Shown here piece after piece: positions 52,113-61,958 of a stretch of DNA of 64,000 bases. Position 1 is the first letter of the stretch, and every line of letters starts with the position of its first letter. Source of the DNA: Flavobacterium lotistagni. Its GTDB lineage: Bacteria; Bacteroidota; Bacteroidia; Flavobacteriales; Flavobacteriaceae. The stretch spans positions 590,014 to 654,013 of the forward strand of contig NZ_JAAJBU010000001.1 in NCBI RefSeq assembly GCF_011392125.1, written 5' to 3'. Made by a program: the position numbers and the translations under genes. The notes below the pieces were generated by a model. The model did no database searches. It worked only from the letters and a program-made list of their open reading frames with translations, and had not been told where the DNA came from.

Positions 52113-54236
52113 ATGACCTCTATCGATTTTATCCAACAAACCGTAGCGACTTCGGCTATCAATATTGAAAAAACGGTCCAACTTTTAAACGAAGATTGTA
52201 CCATTCCATTTATTTCCCGCTACCGGAAAGACCAAACCGGAAACCTTGATGAGGTAGTAATCGAACAGATTGCTAAACGCCATCGCCAATATCAGGAAAT
52301 TCTCAAGCGCAAAGAAACCATTCTCAATTCGGTTCAAGATCAAAATGCTTTAACACCTGAATTGGCCCAGAAAATCAACTCCAGTTTCGATTTGCAAGAA
52401 CTCGAAGATATGTACTTGCCTTACAAGAAAAAGAAAAAAACCAGAGCCGATGTAGCGCGTGAAAATGGCCTAGAGCCGCTGGCCAAAATCATCATGGCGC
52501 AAAACGACGACGACGTAGATTTCATTGCCTCAAGATATCTCAATGACAAAGTTCGAAATGAAGACGAAGCTTTGCAAGGCGCTCGCGATATTATTGCCGA
52601 GTGGGTCAACGAAAACACTTATGTGCGCAAACTTGTCCGGCGTTTGTTTCAAAGGCAGGCCACTATTTCAACGCAAGTAGTCAAAACCAAAAAAGACGAC
52701 GAAGCAGCCCAGAAATTCAATCAGTATTTTGATTGGTCTGAAAACTTAACCAAAGCACCCTCGCACCGATTGTTGGCTATTTTGCGTGCCGAGAACGAAG
52801 GTTTCATTAAGGTTAAAGTGGAAATAGAATCCGAACAAGCCCTAGATGCAATTGCCCAATCGGTCATTAAAAAGAACAATGACAGCACGCCGCATATTGA
52901 GCAAGCTATTGAAGACTCGTACAAACGACTTTTGGCTCCGGCGATTTCCAACGAAGCTTTGCAAGAAGCCAAAGCCAAAGCCGATGCGAATTCGATTCAG
53001 GTTTTTGCTACTAATTTGAGCCAGTTATTGCTCGCTCCACCACTAGGCGAAAAGCGAATTTTAGCGATTGATCCGGGTTACAGAAGCGGCTGTAAGATTG
53101 TTTGTTTGGATGAAAAGGGCGACTTGCTTTACAACGAGACGATTTATCCGCATGCGCCGCAAAATCAGGAAACGATAGCGATTAAAAAAATCCGCTCCAT
53201 GGTCAATGCTTATAAGATTGAGGCGATTTCAATAGGCAACGGAACAGCGTCGCGCGAAACGGAATTCTTTATCAAGAAAATCCCATTCGATAAGCCGGTT
53301 CAGGTTTTTGTAGTCAGCGAAGCCGGGGCATCAGTATATTCGGCTTCTAAAATTGCACGCGAAGAGTTTCCCGAGTATGATGTTACGGTTCGGGGTTCGG
53401 TGTCTATCGGAAGAAGGTTGTCTGATCCGTTGGCCGAATTGGTCAAAATCGATCCGAAAGCCATTGGTGTGGGTCAATACCAACACGATGTGGATCAAAC
53501 CAAACTCAAAGAAGAACTCGACAATACGGTAATTCGTTGTGTGAATTCGGTCGGGATCAATATTAATACAGCCAGTAAATCGTTGCTGAGTTATGTGAGC
53601 GGAATAGGAGAGAAGCTCGCCGAGAATATCGTACAATATCGCCTCGAAAATGGCCCGTTTGAAGAACGCAAACAACTTAAAAAAGTACCGCGTTTAGGAG
53701 AAAAAGCGTTCCAACAAGGCGCAGCTTTCATCCGGATTACCCATGCTAAAAACCCGCTGGACAATTCTGCGGTGCATCCGGAAGCTTATCCAATAGTAGA
53801 GAGAATCGCCAAAGATTTAAAAATTTCCGTGAGCGAACTCATTGCCAACAAAGAGAAAATCGCCCAGATTAAACCGGAGCATTATATAACGGAAGAAGTC
53901 GGTATTTTAGGTTTGAAAGACATTCTAAAGGAACTCGAAAAACCCGGTTTAGACCCGAGAAAGTCTGCTAAAGTTTTTGAATTCGACCCCAATGTGAAAT
54001 CAATTAAAGACCTAAAATCCGGAATGATTTTGCCGGGCATTGTCAATAACATTACCAATTTTGGTTGCTTTGTGGATATCGGCATTAAGGAAAGCGGTTT
54101 GGTGCATATCTCGCAGCTCAAAGCCGGTTTTGTTTCCGATGTGAACCAAGTGGTGAAACTGCACCAACATGTTCAGGTCAAAGTAACTGAAGTAGACGAA
54201 ATCCGCAAACGCATTCAACTTTCGATGATTTTATAA
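52113..54236 (+). CDS. tex: Tex family transcription accessory protein
   Basis: 707 residues from the ATG at 52113 (MTSIDFIQQTVATSA); a short extension upstream overlaps rpiB. An N-terminal helical domain has FISRYRKDQTGNLDE. The YqgF-like RNase H domain contains LAIDPGYRSGCKIVCLD. A helix-hairpin-helix follows (VSGIGEKLAENIVQYR) and a C-terminal S1 domain (GMILPGIVNNITNFGCFVDIG). Tex binds nucleic acid and RNA polymerase. A strong terminator follows. Confidence 0.95.
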   Translation: MTSIDFIQQTVATSAINIEKTVQLLNEDCTIPFISRYRKDQTGNLDEVVIEQIAKRHRQYQEILKRKETILNSVQDQNALTPELAQKINSSFDLQELEDMYLPYKKKKKTRADVARENGLEPLAKIIMAQNDDDVDFIASRYLNDKVRNEDEALQGARDIIAEWVNENTYVRKLVRRLFQRQATISTQVVKTKKDDEAAQKFNQYFDWSENLTKAPSHRLLAILRAENEGFIKVKVEIESEQALDAIAQSVIKKNNDSTPHIEQAIEDSYKRLLAPAISNEALQEAKAKADANSIQVFATNLSQLLLAPPLGEKRILAIDPGYRSGCKIVCLDEKGDLLYNETIYPHAPQNQETIAIKKIRSMVNAYKIEAISIGNGTASRETEFFIKKIPFDKPVQVFVVSEAGASVYSASKIAREEFPEYDVTVRGSVSIGRRLSDPLAELVKIDPKAIGVGQYQHDVDQTKLKEELDNTVIRCVNSVGININTASKSLLSYVSGIGEKLAENIVQYRLENGPFEERKQLKKVPRLGEKAFQQGAAFIRITHAKNPLDNSAVHPEAYPIVERIAKDLKISVSELIANKEKIAQIKPEHYITEEVGILGLKDILKELEKPGLDPRKSAKVFEFDPNVKSIKDLKSGMILPGIVNNITNFGCFVDIGIKESGLVHISQLKAGFVSDVNQVVKLHQHVQVKVTEVDEIRKRIQLSMIL

Positions 54237-54250
54237 TCGGTTTAAAAAAC

Positions 54251-54300
54251 AAAAAAATCCAAACGCCAATGAAACACTGGAATTTGGATTTTTATTTTTT
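54251..54300. terminator. Bidirectional terminator between tex and tatA
   Basis: Stem AAAAATCCAAA (54253-54263) / TTTGGATTTTT (54283-54293) with a 19-base loop, an A-run on the left and a T-run on the right. Confidence 0.8.
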
Positions 54301-54325
54301 GTAAGAAATCGAACTTTCCGATGGG

Positions 54326-54508
54326 CTATTTCGCCGAATCGTCAGATTTTTTAGCTGCTGCATTTTCCTCTTCGCCTTTTGAGGCTTTTTTAAACTCATT
54401 GATGCCGCTGCCGAGGCCTTTCATCAATTCCGGAATTTTTTTACCGCCGAAAAGCAAAAGAACCACCAATAATATAATCAGGATTTCTGTAACACCGAAT
54501 CTTCCCAT
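54326..54508 (-). CDS. tatA: Sec-independent translocase subunit TatA/E
   Basis: 60 residues. One membrane helix (about 7-20, [15 protein letters not shown]) is followed by the [14 protein letters not shown] hinge with the conserved Phe-Gly, and a charged amphipathic helix with an acidic-alanine tail. It forms the pore of the twin-arginine pathway with TatC, which is not in the window. A minus-strand TATCTTTG lies 45 bases upstream. Confidence 0.93.
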   Translation of the reverse strand: MGRFGVTEILIILLVVLLLFGGKKIPELMKGLGSGINEFKKASKGEEENAAAKKSDDSAK

Positions 54509-54553
54509 TTGCTAATAATTTGTTGCCGAAGCAAATTGCTATTAATATTCGGG

Positions 54554-54561
54554 CAAAGATA
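54554..54561 (-). promoter_or_regulatory. -7 element of tatA
   Basis: Minus strand TATCTTTG, exact TAnnTTTG. Confidence 0.5.
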
Positions 54562-54672
54562 AAGAGAAAAAACCGGAATAATTTTGATTCCTTGACAAAT
54601 ATTTATGATGCAACAGCGTTAATGTTTCAACTATTTTGAACGCGTAGGTCGGAGCTGCACTAACATAATTTC

Positions 54673-54680
54673 TATATTTG
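54673..54680 (+). promoter_or_regulatory. -7 element of the M23 peptidase operon
   Basis: TATATTTG, exact TAnnTTTG, 18 bases before the ATG at 54699. Confidence 0.5.
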
Positions 54681-54698
54681 TAAACCTAAACCAAACTG

Positions 54699-55568
54699 AT
54701 GGCGGAGAAAAGGCTCAAACGGCAGCAACTCAAGAAAAAACTGTTCACAAAAAACCGCTTGTTGATTCTCAACGAAGATTCTTTTGAGGAGATTTTCTCT
54801 TTGAGACTGACCTTAATGAACGTGTTTGTCGTCGCAACCATTGGCGCGGTATTAATTATCACCACTACCACTTTTATTATAGCCTTTACGCCGCTTCGGG
54901 AATTTATTCCAGGTTACGCCTCAGACCAGCTCAAGCGAGATGCGACCGAGTTGGCCTTGAAATCCGATTCTCTGAACCAAGCCGTTAAGAAAAATGAGGC
55001 TTATATTGCTTCGATCAAAAAAATCCTTACTGGCGATTTGGAACTTGCCCAATTCAATAAAGATTCTATTTATGCTTCCTCGGTTGCTCCGGTGAGCATT
55101 GAAGAAATAAAACCGTCAGAAGCAGACCAACAACTGCGCGAAGAAGTAGCTAAAGAAGACAAATACAACTTGTTTGAGAAGGCCCAAGCTAAGGTAAGTG
55201 TCGTTTTGTTTGCGCCGGTCAAAGGTGTGGTTACCGAAAAGTTCAACGCCAAGAACAAACACTACGCTATTGATGTTGCTTTGGCTAAAAATACGCCGAT
55301 AAAAGCCGTCTTGAGCGGAACGGTAATTTTTGCCGATTGGACGCCATCAACAGGAAATGTGGTGATTCTCCGCCACAACAACGGTTTTATTTCGGCATAC
55401 AAACACGCGGCGTCACTCACCAAATCTCAGGGCGATGTGGTCCGAACCGGTGAAGTAATTGCTTTGGCAGGTTCAACCGGTCAGGAATCTACCGGCGTAC
55501 ACTTGCATTTCGAACTTTGGAAAGACGGTTACGCCATCGACCCAGAACAATTTATTTCTTTTGAATAA
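54699..55568 (+). CDS. Membrane-anchored M23 peptidoglycan peptidase
   Basis: 289 residues. A basic N-terminus, one membrane helix (about 42-64) and a coiled linker precede the M23 LytM domain (from about 175). Its metal site is HYAID (H-x3-D) and HLHFE (H-x-H). The Gly-rich SGTVIFADWTPSTGNVVILRHNNG belongs to the same fold. It cuts peptide cross-links or acts as a hydrolase activator in the periplasm. One base separates it from the SdpI-like gene. Confidence 0.92.
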   Translation: MAEKRLKRQQLKKKLFTKNRLLILNEDSFEEIFSLRLTLMNVFVVATIGAVLIITTTTFIIAFTPLREFIPGYASDQLKRDATELALKSDSLNQAVKKNEAYIASIKKILTGDLELAQFNKDSIYASSVAPVSIEEIKPSEADQQLREEVAKEDKYNLFEKAQAKVSVVLFAPVKGVVTEKFNAKNKHYAIDVALAKNTPIKAVLSGTVIFADWTPSTGNVVILRHNNGFISAYKHAASLTKSQGDVVRTGEVIALAGSTGQESTGVHLHFELWKDGYAIDPEQFISFE

Positions 55569-55569
55569 C

Positions 55570-55932
55570 ATGGAAAATATCAACCACTTGATCGACCAAT
55601 TACTCGGATTGCCTTTTGCGGTCGGACTCATTTTTTCACTAGTAGGAATGCTGATGTGGCTATTTCCACCTCGAAAAATCAACTACTTATACGGTTATAG
55701 AACCCGAAGTTCTATGGCTTCACAACAACGTTGGGATTTTGCCCAGAAGTATTCCGCGCGGCTGATGGCTGTTAACGGATTATTGTTGGTGCTCAGTTCA
55801 CTGATTAAAATGGGCTTCAATATGAGTATAAGCCAGCAACTCACCCTCGGCGTGATATTGATTTTAGCCGCTGTAATAGTGTTGATTGTACTAACAGAGA
55901 AAGCGATTCAAACCAAATTTCCACAAGCATAA
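55570..55932 (+). CDS. SdpI-like small membrane protein
   Basis: 120 residues from the ATG at 55570. It has three membrane helices. The motif FPPRKINYLYGYRTRSSMASQQRWDFAQKYSARLM is the SdpI/YhfL-type signature, with the G-Y-R-T-x-x-S/A-M core. SdpI in Bacillus gives immunity to a toxin, but in Bacteroidota the role is unknown. It lies in a run of tightly spaced plus-strand genes. Confidence 0.85.
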   Translation: MENINHLIDQLLGLPFAVGLIFSLVGMLMWLFPPRKINYLYGYRTRSSMASQQRWDFAQKYSARLMAVNGLLLVLSSLIKMGFNMSISQQLTLGVILILAAVIVLIVLTEKAIQTKFPQA

Positions 55933-55934
55933 CC

Positions 55935-57428
55935 ATGTCTGTAAAATCTTTTGCTGCCAAAATCTTTGCCTACTATGTGCAACGAAAAACCCAACGATGG
56001 GCGCGCCAACCTATCCAGACGCAGCAACAAGTTTTTCTCGATTTAATTCGCACGGCTCGCAATACCGAATTCGGAAAAGACCACGGTTTTTCAAAAATCA
56101 ATTCGTATGAAGATTTTGCCAAGCAGGTTCCCATTCGCGACTATGAAGCGTTGAAAAGTTATATCGATCGAGTTGTGAAAGGCGAAGAAAATGTGCTGTG
56201 GCCCGGAAAGCCGCTCTATTTTGCTAAAACTTCCGGTACCACTTCTGGCGCAAAGTACATTCCGCTGACTAAAGCCTCAATGCCGTTACATATTCAAGCC
56301 GCGCGCGACGCCATCCTGCATTATGTTTACCAAACGGGTAAAGCAGATTTCGTCAACGGAAAAATGATTTTTTTGCAAGGCAGCCCGATTCTCGAACAAA
56401 AAAACGGCATCCAACTCGGACGACTTTCCGGTATTGTGGCGCATTTTGTTCCGAAGTACCTACAAAAGAACCGTTTGCCTTCATGGGAAACCAATTGCAT
56501 AGAAGATTGGGAAACTAAAGTCGACGCGATTGTACAGGAAACCTTTTGTGAAGATATGACTGTAATTTCCGGGATACCGTCTTGGATGCAGATGTATTTC
56601 GAGAAACTCCAGAGCAAAGCCGGCAAGCCAGTGGGCGAATTGTTCAAGAACTTCAACTTGTTTATCTACGGCGGCGTGAACTACGAACCTTATCGAGCGA
56701 AATTTGAAAGCCTGATTGGCAGAAAGGTGGATAGCATAGAACTTTTTCCGGCTTCGGAAGGCTTTTTTGCCTACCAAGATTCACCAACCGAAAAAGGCAT
56801 GTTGTTGCTTTTGAATGCCGGGATTTTTTATGAGTTTGTTAAATCAGAGGATTTTTTCACTCAGAACCCGAAACGTTATACCATTGGCGAGGTTGAAATC
56901 GGAGTGAATTATGTGTTGATTATTTCCACCAACGCCGGGCTTTGGGCATATAATATTGGCGATACGGTACAGTTCACTTCAATCCAACCTTACCGCCTGA
57001 TTGTCTCGGGCCGTATCAAACATTTTATCTCTGCATTTGGCGAGCATGTCATCGGCAAGGAAGTAGAACAGGCCATGCAAGAAGCACTTGCCGGAACCAA
57101 CATTTGCATTACCGAGTTTACCGTTGCGCCACAAATTACGCCTGAGTCGGGTTTGCCGTATCACCAGTGGCTCATTGAATTTGAGAACCTTCCGGACGAT
57201 ATAGAAAATTTGGCCTTGCGAATAGACAAAGCTTTACGCCAGCAAAACTCCTATTACGACGATCTGATCCTCGGAAATGTGCTTCGTACTTTAGTGATTA
57301 CACCAGTGGTTCGAAACGGATTTCAAGACTATATGAAATCGATTGGCAAACTCGGCGGACAGAATAAAATTCCGCGTTTGAGCAACGACCGTCAAATAGC
57401 CGATGCACTTCAAACTATTAGCCGATGA
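55935..57428 (+). CDS. GH3 family acyl-adenylating enzyme
   Basis: 497 residues. The ATP-binding motif is FAKTSGTTSGAKYIPLT (about residues 95-112), with later GGVNYEPYR and ELFPASEGFFAYQ, and the C-terminal SGRIKHFISAFGEHV; these are the motifs of GH3 proteins. Plant GH3 enzymes conjugate jasmonate or auxin to amino acids; bacterial ones are mostly unstudied and likely link an unknown carboxylic acid to an amine. It overlaps the next gene by 4 bases. Confidence 0.88.
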   Translation: MSVKSFAAKIFAYYVQRKTQRWARQPIQTQQQVFLDLIRTARNTEFGKDHGFSKINSYEDFAKQVPIRDYEALKSYIDRVVKGEENVLWPGKPLYFAKTSGTTSGAKYIPLTKASMPLHIQAARDAILHYVYQTGKADFVNGKMIFLQGSPILEQKNGIQLGRLSGIVAHFVPKYLQKNRLPSWETNCIEDWETKVDAIVQETFCEDMTVISGIPSWMQMYFEKLQSKAGKPVGELFKNFNLFIYGGVNYEPYRAKFESLIGRKVDSIELFPASEGFFAYQDSPTEKGMLLLLNAGIFYEFVKSEDFFTQNPKRYTIGEVEIGVNYVLIISTNAGLWAYNIGDTVQFTSIQPYRLIVSGRIKHFISAFGEHVIGKEVEQAMQEALAGTNICITEFTVAPQITPESGLPYHQWLIEFENLPDDIENLALRIDKALRQQNSYYDDLILGNVLRTLVITPVVRNGFQDYMKSIGKLGGQNKIPRLSNDRQIADALQTISR

Positions 57429-58300
57429 AAAGTTTTTTTGGGTTAGTGTTGTTGGTTTTCAGCCCAATGGTGAGCGCACAAATCAGTGGCATTGTTAAAG
57501 ATAGTATTTCCTCGGCGCCGATTTCGTACGTCCATATTTCGGTTGAAAATGAAAATTTAGGGACCAGTACCGAAGAAGACGGCCGATTTACGCTAAGAGT
57601 TGATGAGAATAAAATATTGGTTTTTTCGGCTTTGGGCTATCAAACAAAGAAATGCAAAGCTGCGCAAGCAACAGAAATCCGACTCAAACCTGTTTCCTAC
57701 GCGCTGGATGAAATCGTGATTGCCAAGAGGCTCGAAACACGAGAGCGCGAAATAGGAAAAACATCCACCCAGGCTTATCAGGCATTTGACCGCGGCCCGA
57801 GTATCGACGCAAAGTTTTTTCCTTATGATGTTTCTTATAAAAAGACAAAGTTTCTCAAGCAAGTGGTGGTGGTTACCGATAGTAAAATCGACGGCGCAGT
57901 GTTTAAAATCCATTTTTACAGTGTTGGTGATGACGGGCTTCCCGGCCAAGAATTGCTCAACAAAGATTTTATCGTGTCGGTGGGTCAAGGTGTGAAACAG
58001 ACTAAATTGAACCTGAGTAAATTGAACCTGAAGATGCCCAAAGACGGAATTTTTGTAGGTTTTGAAAAATTGCTCATCGAGAAAAACAAATGGGAAAAAA
58101 CCAGTATCGACCCCAATACCCAACAAACCCAAACGCAGAAAGCCTATTATCCGTTTTTGCTATACAATGCCGTGGATAGTCAGCCTACTTTTGCTTTTTC
58201 AGGTGGGAAATGGGTAAGGCAAAATCCTAAAGAAACCGACACTTCGACGACCATGCCCCAAGTGCTCGAACCGGTAATCTTTTTGGTGCTGTCTAACTAA
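57425..58300 (+). CDS. Secreted protein with CarboxypepD_reg-like domain
   Basis: 291 residues. Signal peptide ends near SPMVSAQ. The first domain (about 20-100) has the beta-sandwich pattern ISGIVKDSISSAPISYVHISVENENLGTSTEEDGRFTL of the carboxypeptidase regulatory-like fold, usual at the N-terminus of TonB-dependent transporters but here without a barrel. The second half (from about 105, SIDAKFFPYDVSYKKTKF) is unassigned. The start overlaps the GH3 gene (ATGA), so the two are linked. Confidence 0.85.
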   Translation: MKSFFGLVLLVFSPMVSAQISGIVKDSISSAPISYVHISVENENLGTSTEEDGRFTLRVDENKILVFSALGYQTKKCKAAQATEIRLKPVSYALDEIVIAKRLETREREIGKTSTQAYQAFDRGPSIDAKFFPYDVSYKKTKFLKQVVVVTDSKIDGAVFKIHFYSVGDDGLPGQELLNKDFIVSVGQGVKQTKLNLSKLNLKMPKDGIFVGFEKLLIEKNKWEKTSIDPNTQQTQTQKAYYPFLLYNAVDSQPTFAFSGGKWVRQNPKETDTSTTMPQVLEPVIFLVLSN

Positions 58301-58313
58301 AAAATAAAAAGCT

Positions 58314-58321
58314 TACATTTG
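58314..58321 (+). promoter_or_regulatory. -7 element of the nucleosidase-like gene
   Basis: TACATTTG, exact TAnnTTTG; transcription would begin near 58328. No TTG within the usual spacing. Confidence 0.4.
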
Positions 58322-58377
58322 CCGGTTAAAGACTAATAACAATAGCTGTCGAGGGCCTAGAAAGAGGTTTTTTAGGA

Positions 58378-60102
58378 ATGCAAACCGCGACCGAAAGAAA
58401 AACAAAGTTCATGAAAGAAATCAAAAACATTGTACGCTCCAGAGCCCAAGAATCATCAAGCGCCGTGGAGAAATTGTACATCACCATGCGGCACTTATTC
58501 AACCGCGGATTTTACAAACCTATGGGTGTTTCCGGAGAAACCCTTCGCGAGGCACTATTGTCGTTGCGCCCAGAAATCTATGGCACCATAGCCGAGGAAA
58601 AAGTAGAGCTCAATGGGCTCTTGTATGTGATTGAAAGATTGCCCATCGGCATCGAGCAGTGCCGTTTTATCAACTTGACTTCTGATGAGGGTTATTCCAA
58701 ATCGCATTTCAAAGCCATCATTCCGCCCAAAAGAAGAAGAAATTGCTACCGCATTGACGAAGAGCAAATGAACGTTGAAATTACCCGCGGACGTTCGGAC
58801 ATTTACGATATCTTAACGCACCTAACGTTTATTTTCATCGAATCGCACAAAATCAAAAACCGTGTCTTGATTGACGAATCCGGCGAAGTAACCCGCGATT
58901 GGCTCAAACTAGAGCAAGCGGTTTTACAAAATAAGAAACTCACACTCGAAGAAAAAGAGAAGACCATTTCTCACACGGCCAATATCTTAGGCCGCACTTT
59001 CGCCGAGGTGATTGATATCTATGACGCTTTCGCAGCGGCCGATAAGCCAGACCGTTTTCTTCACGTAATTTATTGGCTCGGAAAATTGGCTTTAGAAGAA
59101 ACCATGGACAGCGCCAAGCGTACCATTACCTTCAGCCCGATTTTGAGAGAGCGTTTGGGGCATCACATTCATGGTGAGATTTGGGCCAACAACATCAAGA
59201 CCGTTTTGATGCAGAATGGTTTGCTGAACCGCCCGATTCATATTATCAGTGCGAACATGCACAGTGTGATGAATTCGATTTTTGCCACTACGGTGCTCCA
59301 GTCAAAATTCAAAGACAAAGGCGATTTTTATATTTTCGAGGAACTCAGCAAATCTGGGGCGCATGAGCTCAGAGATAAAGTCACTGCTTTTGCCCACCAA
59401 CACGGAATGATTTCTTTGCCAGACACTTCCGGAACCAATATCGATGTACAGATTTTCGATACCGCAAAGATTGATTGGAAGAAGTCTGCGTTTCCGAATG
59501 CAAAAACTGCGGACGAAAAACCAGTGATTATCGTAATGGACTACGCCTTCGGCGAGCAAGCCTATGAAACTATCGACGAACTTTTGAAGCCCTTTCAGGA
59601 AACCAAAATCAAGAAAGTATTTTTGAACGTGGAATCGGTTTCGATCATGGGAAAAGCCGGAATTCTGCAAGGCGGCAAAGGCGATATCATGATTCCATCG
59701 GCACACATTAACGAAGGCACCGGCGACAATTATCCGTTTACTAACCAACTTACGGCGGCCATGTTCGAAGGCAATGACATTCCGGTTTTCGCCGGCCCGA
59801 TGATCACGGTTTTGGGAACTTCTTTGCAAAACAAAGATTTGTTGAAGTTTTTCCACGATTCGACTTGGGGCGTAATCGGCCTGGAAATGGAGGGCGCTTA
59901 TTATCAGAAAGCCATTCAATCGGCTTCCAAAATCCGTAAGAGTATCAACCCGGATGTTCAGGTAAGGTATGCTTATTATGCTTCGGACAATCCATTGGAA
60001 ACCGGAAGCACCTTAGCATCGGGCGGTTTGGGAACTACCGGTGTAAAGCCAACTTATCTAATCACCATAAAAATATTAGAACAAATATTCAATATAAAGT
60101 AA
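58378..60102 (+). CDS. Nucleosidase-like protein of unknown function (DUF6909-type)
   Basis: 574 residues from 58378; an internal ATG at 58411 is also possible. The first half (residues 1-265) is helical and contains SRAQESSSAVEKLYITMRHLFNRGF. The second half has MHSVMNSIFATTVL near residue 305 and later LNVESVSIMGKAGIL, GTGDNYPF, and GLEMEGAYYQKA (near 505) with ASDNPLETG, the usual nucleosidase E-M-E-G signature and a matching loop of purine phosphorylases or AMP/MTA nucleosidases. I recall it as DUF6909 in Bacteroidota. The substrate is unknown. It stands alone after the GH3 cluster. Confidence 0.72.
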   Translation: MQTATERKTKFMKEIKNIVRSRAQESSSAVEKLYITMRHLFNRGFYKPMGVSGETLREALLSLRPEIYGTIAEEKVELNGLLYVIERLPIGIEQCRFINLTSDEGYSKSHFKAIIPPKRRRNCYRIDEEQMNVEITRGRSDIYDILTHLTFIFIESHKIKNRVLIDESGEVTRDWLKLEQAVLQNKKLTLEEKEKTISHTANILGRTFAEVIDIYDAFAAADKPDRFLHVIYWLGKLALEETMDSAKRTITFSPILRERLGHHIHGEIWANNIKTVLMQNGLLNRPIHIISANMHSVMNSIFATTVLQSKFKDKGDFYIFEELSKSGAHELRDKVTAFAHQHGMISLPDTSGTNIDVQIFDTAKIDWKKSAFPNAKTADEKPVIIVMDYAFGEQAYETIDELLKPFQETKIKKVFLNVESVSIMGKAGILQGGKGDIMIPSAHINEGTGDNYPFTNQLTAAMFEGNDIPVFAGPMITVLGTSLQNKDLLKFFHDSTWGVIGLEMEGAYYQKAIQSASKIRKSINPDVQVRYAYYASDNPLETGSTLASGGLGTTGVKPTYLITIKILEQIFNIK

Positions 60103-60107
60103 ATCAG

Positions 60108-61103
60108 ATGAATACCAATAACAGAAATATAGATGATCAAGAAATTGATTTAGCCCAAATATCAAAAAAAATAAGCTCTCTTTTCGAAAGTATTAATTTC
60201 GGGATATATAAATCTATCAGGTTTTTAATCAAAAACATTGTGGTTATTGGTGCTTTGTTTTTTATTGGTCTGGGCTTAGGATTTTACATAGACAAAAACA
60301 CTAATGTTTATGATAATGAGATTATCGTTCAACCCAACTTTGGGACTACTGATTATCTCTATTCAAAAATAGAATTGTTGGCTTCTAAAATTAAGAATCA
60401 AGACACCTTGTTTTTGAAGTCAATAGGAATTACTAAGCCTTCAGAAATCAAGAGCATTAAAATAAAACCAGTTGTTGATGTATACAAATTTATTACGGGC
60501 AATGACAAAGATCGAAATGAACAGAATTTCGAACTCTTAAAGTTGATGGCTGAAGACGGTGATATGAAGAAAATCGTTGAAGAAAACACCACCAGTAAAA
60601 ACTATGCTTACCACAAAATTTCTTTTGTCACTAATGCACTAAGTAAACGAGAAAATATCATTGAACCATTATTGAAATATCTTAACAACAGTAAATATTT
60701 CAATCAAATTAAAATGGTTTACATTCAAAATGAGAAAAACAAAATATTAAAAAATAATGAAATTATAGCGCAAATAGATCTCTTCTTAAACGGATTGAAC
60801 CAAGACGGAAGTGATAAGAAGAGCGATAAGTTGGTTTATTACAACGAAAACACGCAGCTCAACGATGTAATTCAAACCAAAAATGGGCTTATTGCTGAGA
60901 ACGGACGCTTGCTGCTTGATATGGTGACGATCAACAACATCATTAACGAAAACAGTTATTCGATGAATAAAAAAGACACCAAATACATCAATGGCAAACT
61001 TAAATTGATATTGCCTGTACTTTTTGTTTTTCTTTATTTATTTGCACACTTTTTTATTAGTTTCTATAAAAAGCAGACCCTCAAATACAATCAAATGTCA
61101 TGA
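60108..61103 (+). CDS. Wzz-like polysaccharide chain-length regulator
   Basis: 331 residues. Two membrane helices (about 42-64 and 300-320) flank a periplasmic coiled-coil domain, the topology of Wzz/GumC co-polymerases; there is no kinase domain. Weak sequence signature. It overlaps rfbA by 4 bases, so it belongs to the surface-polysaccharide operon, and base composition is more AT-rich than to the left. Likely sets O-antigen or capsule length (inference from topology and neighbours). Confidence 0.7.
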   Translation: MNTNNRNIDDQEIDLAQISKKISSLFESINFGIYKSIRFLIKNIVVIGALFFIGLGLGFYIDKNTNVYDNEIIVQPNFGTTDYLYSKIELLASKIKNQDTLFLKSIGITKPSEIKSIKIKPVVDVYKFITGNDKDRNEQNFELLKLMAEDGDMKKIVEENTTSKNYAYHKISFVTNALSKRENIIEPLLKYLNNSKYFNQIKMVYIQNEKNKILKNNEIIAQIDLFLNGLNQDGSDKKSDKLVYYNENTQLNDVIQTKNGLIAENGRLLLDMVTINNIINENSYSMNKKDTKYINGKLKLILPVLFVFLYLFAHFFISFYKKQTLKYNQMS

Positions 61104-61957
61104 AAGGAATCATTCTAGCTGGTGGTTCGGGCACCCGGTTGCACCCTTTAACACTAGCAGTAAGCAAACAGTTGATGCCCATTTACGACAAGCCGATGAT
61201 TTATTATCCGCTTTCTACCTTATTGTGGTCAGGTATTCGGGAAATTCTAATTATTTCTACGCCTCATGATTTGCCACTGTTTCAACAACTGCTTGGTGAC
61301 GGAGAAAAATATGGTTGTCGTTTCGAATATGCAGTTCAGGAACATCCCAATGGTTTGGCAGAAGCATTTATCATTGGAAAAGATTTTATTGGGAACGATA
61401 AAGTAGCCTTAGTTTTGGGAGATAACATCTTTTATGGAACCGGTTTGTCTGAGTTGCTTTTAACCAACAATGATCCCGATGGCGGAATTATTTACGCCTA
61501 TCATGTTCAAGATCCGGAGCGATACGGTGTAGTGGATTTTGATGCCAATGGAAATGTATTGTCTATTGAAGAGAAACCCAAAAATCCAAAGTCTAATTAT
61601 GCAGTTCCTGGGATTTACTTTTATGACAATGACGTGGTTTCTATAGCAGCTAATATTCAGCCAAGCCATCGAGGCGAACTTGAAATCACTGACGTGAATA
61701 AAGAATACCTCAAGCGAGGCAAACTTAAAGTAAGTATTCTCGATAGAGGTACAGCATGGTTAGACACCGGAACATTCAACTCGCTGATGCAAGCTTCACA
61801 GTTTGTACAAGTCATTGAAGAACGCCAGGGTTTAAAAGTAGGGTCTATAGAAGAAGCTGCATTTAAAATGGGTTTTATTGATGCCGAACAATTGAAAATA
61901 TTAGCACAACCGCTACTTAAAAGCGGGTATGGCGCACATCTGTTAAGTATTGTATAG
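61100..61957 (+). CDS. rfbA: Glucose-1-phosphate thymidylyltransferase
   Basis: 285 residues. It makes dTDP-glucose from glucose-1-phosphate and dTTP, the first step to dTDP-rhamnose. The nucleotide-binding motif is [11 protein letters not shown] (near residue 8), with [18 protein letters not shown] and [14 protein letters not shown]. Complete. The stop codon and the next start are 1 base apart. Confidence 0.95.
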   Translation: MKGIILAGGSGTRLHPLTLAVSKQLMPIYDKPMIYYPLSTLLWSGIREILIISTPHDLPLFQQLLGDGEKYGCRFEYAVQEHPNGLAEAFIIGKDFIGNDKVALVLGDNIFYGTGLSELLLTNNDPDGGIIYAYHVQDPERYGVVDFDANGNVLSIEEKPKNPKSNYAVPGIYFYDNDVVSIAANIQPSHRGELEITDVNKEYLKRGKLKVSILDRGTAWLDTGTFNSLMQASQFVQVIEERQGLKVGSIEEAAFKMGFIDAEQLKILAQPLLKSGYGAHLLSIV

Positions 61958-61958
61958 C

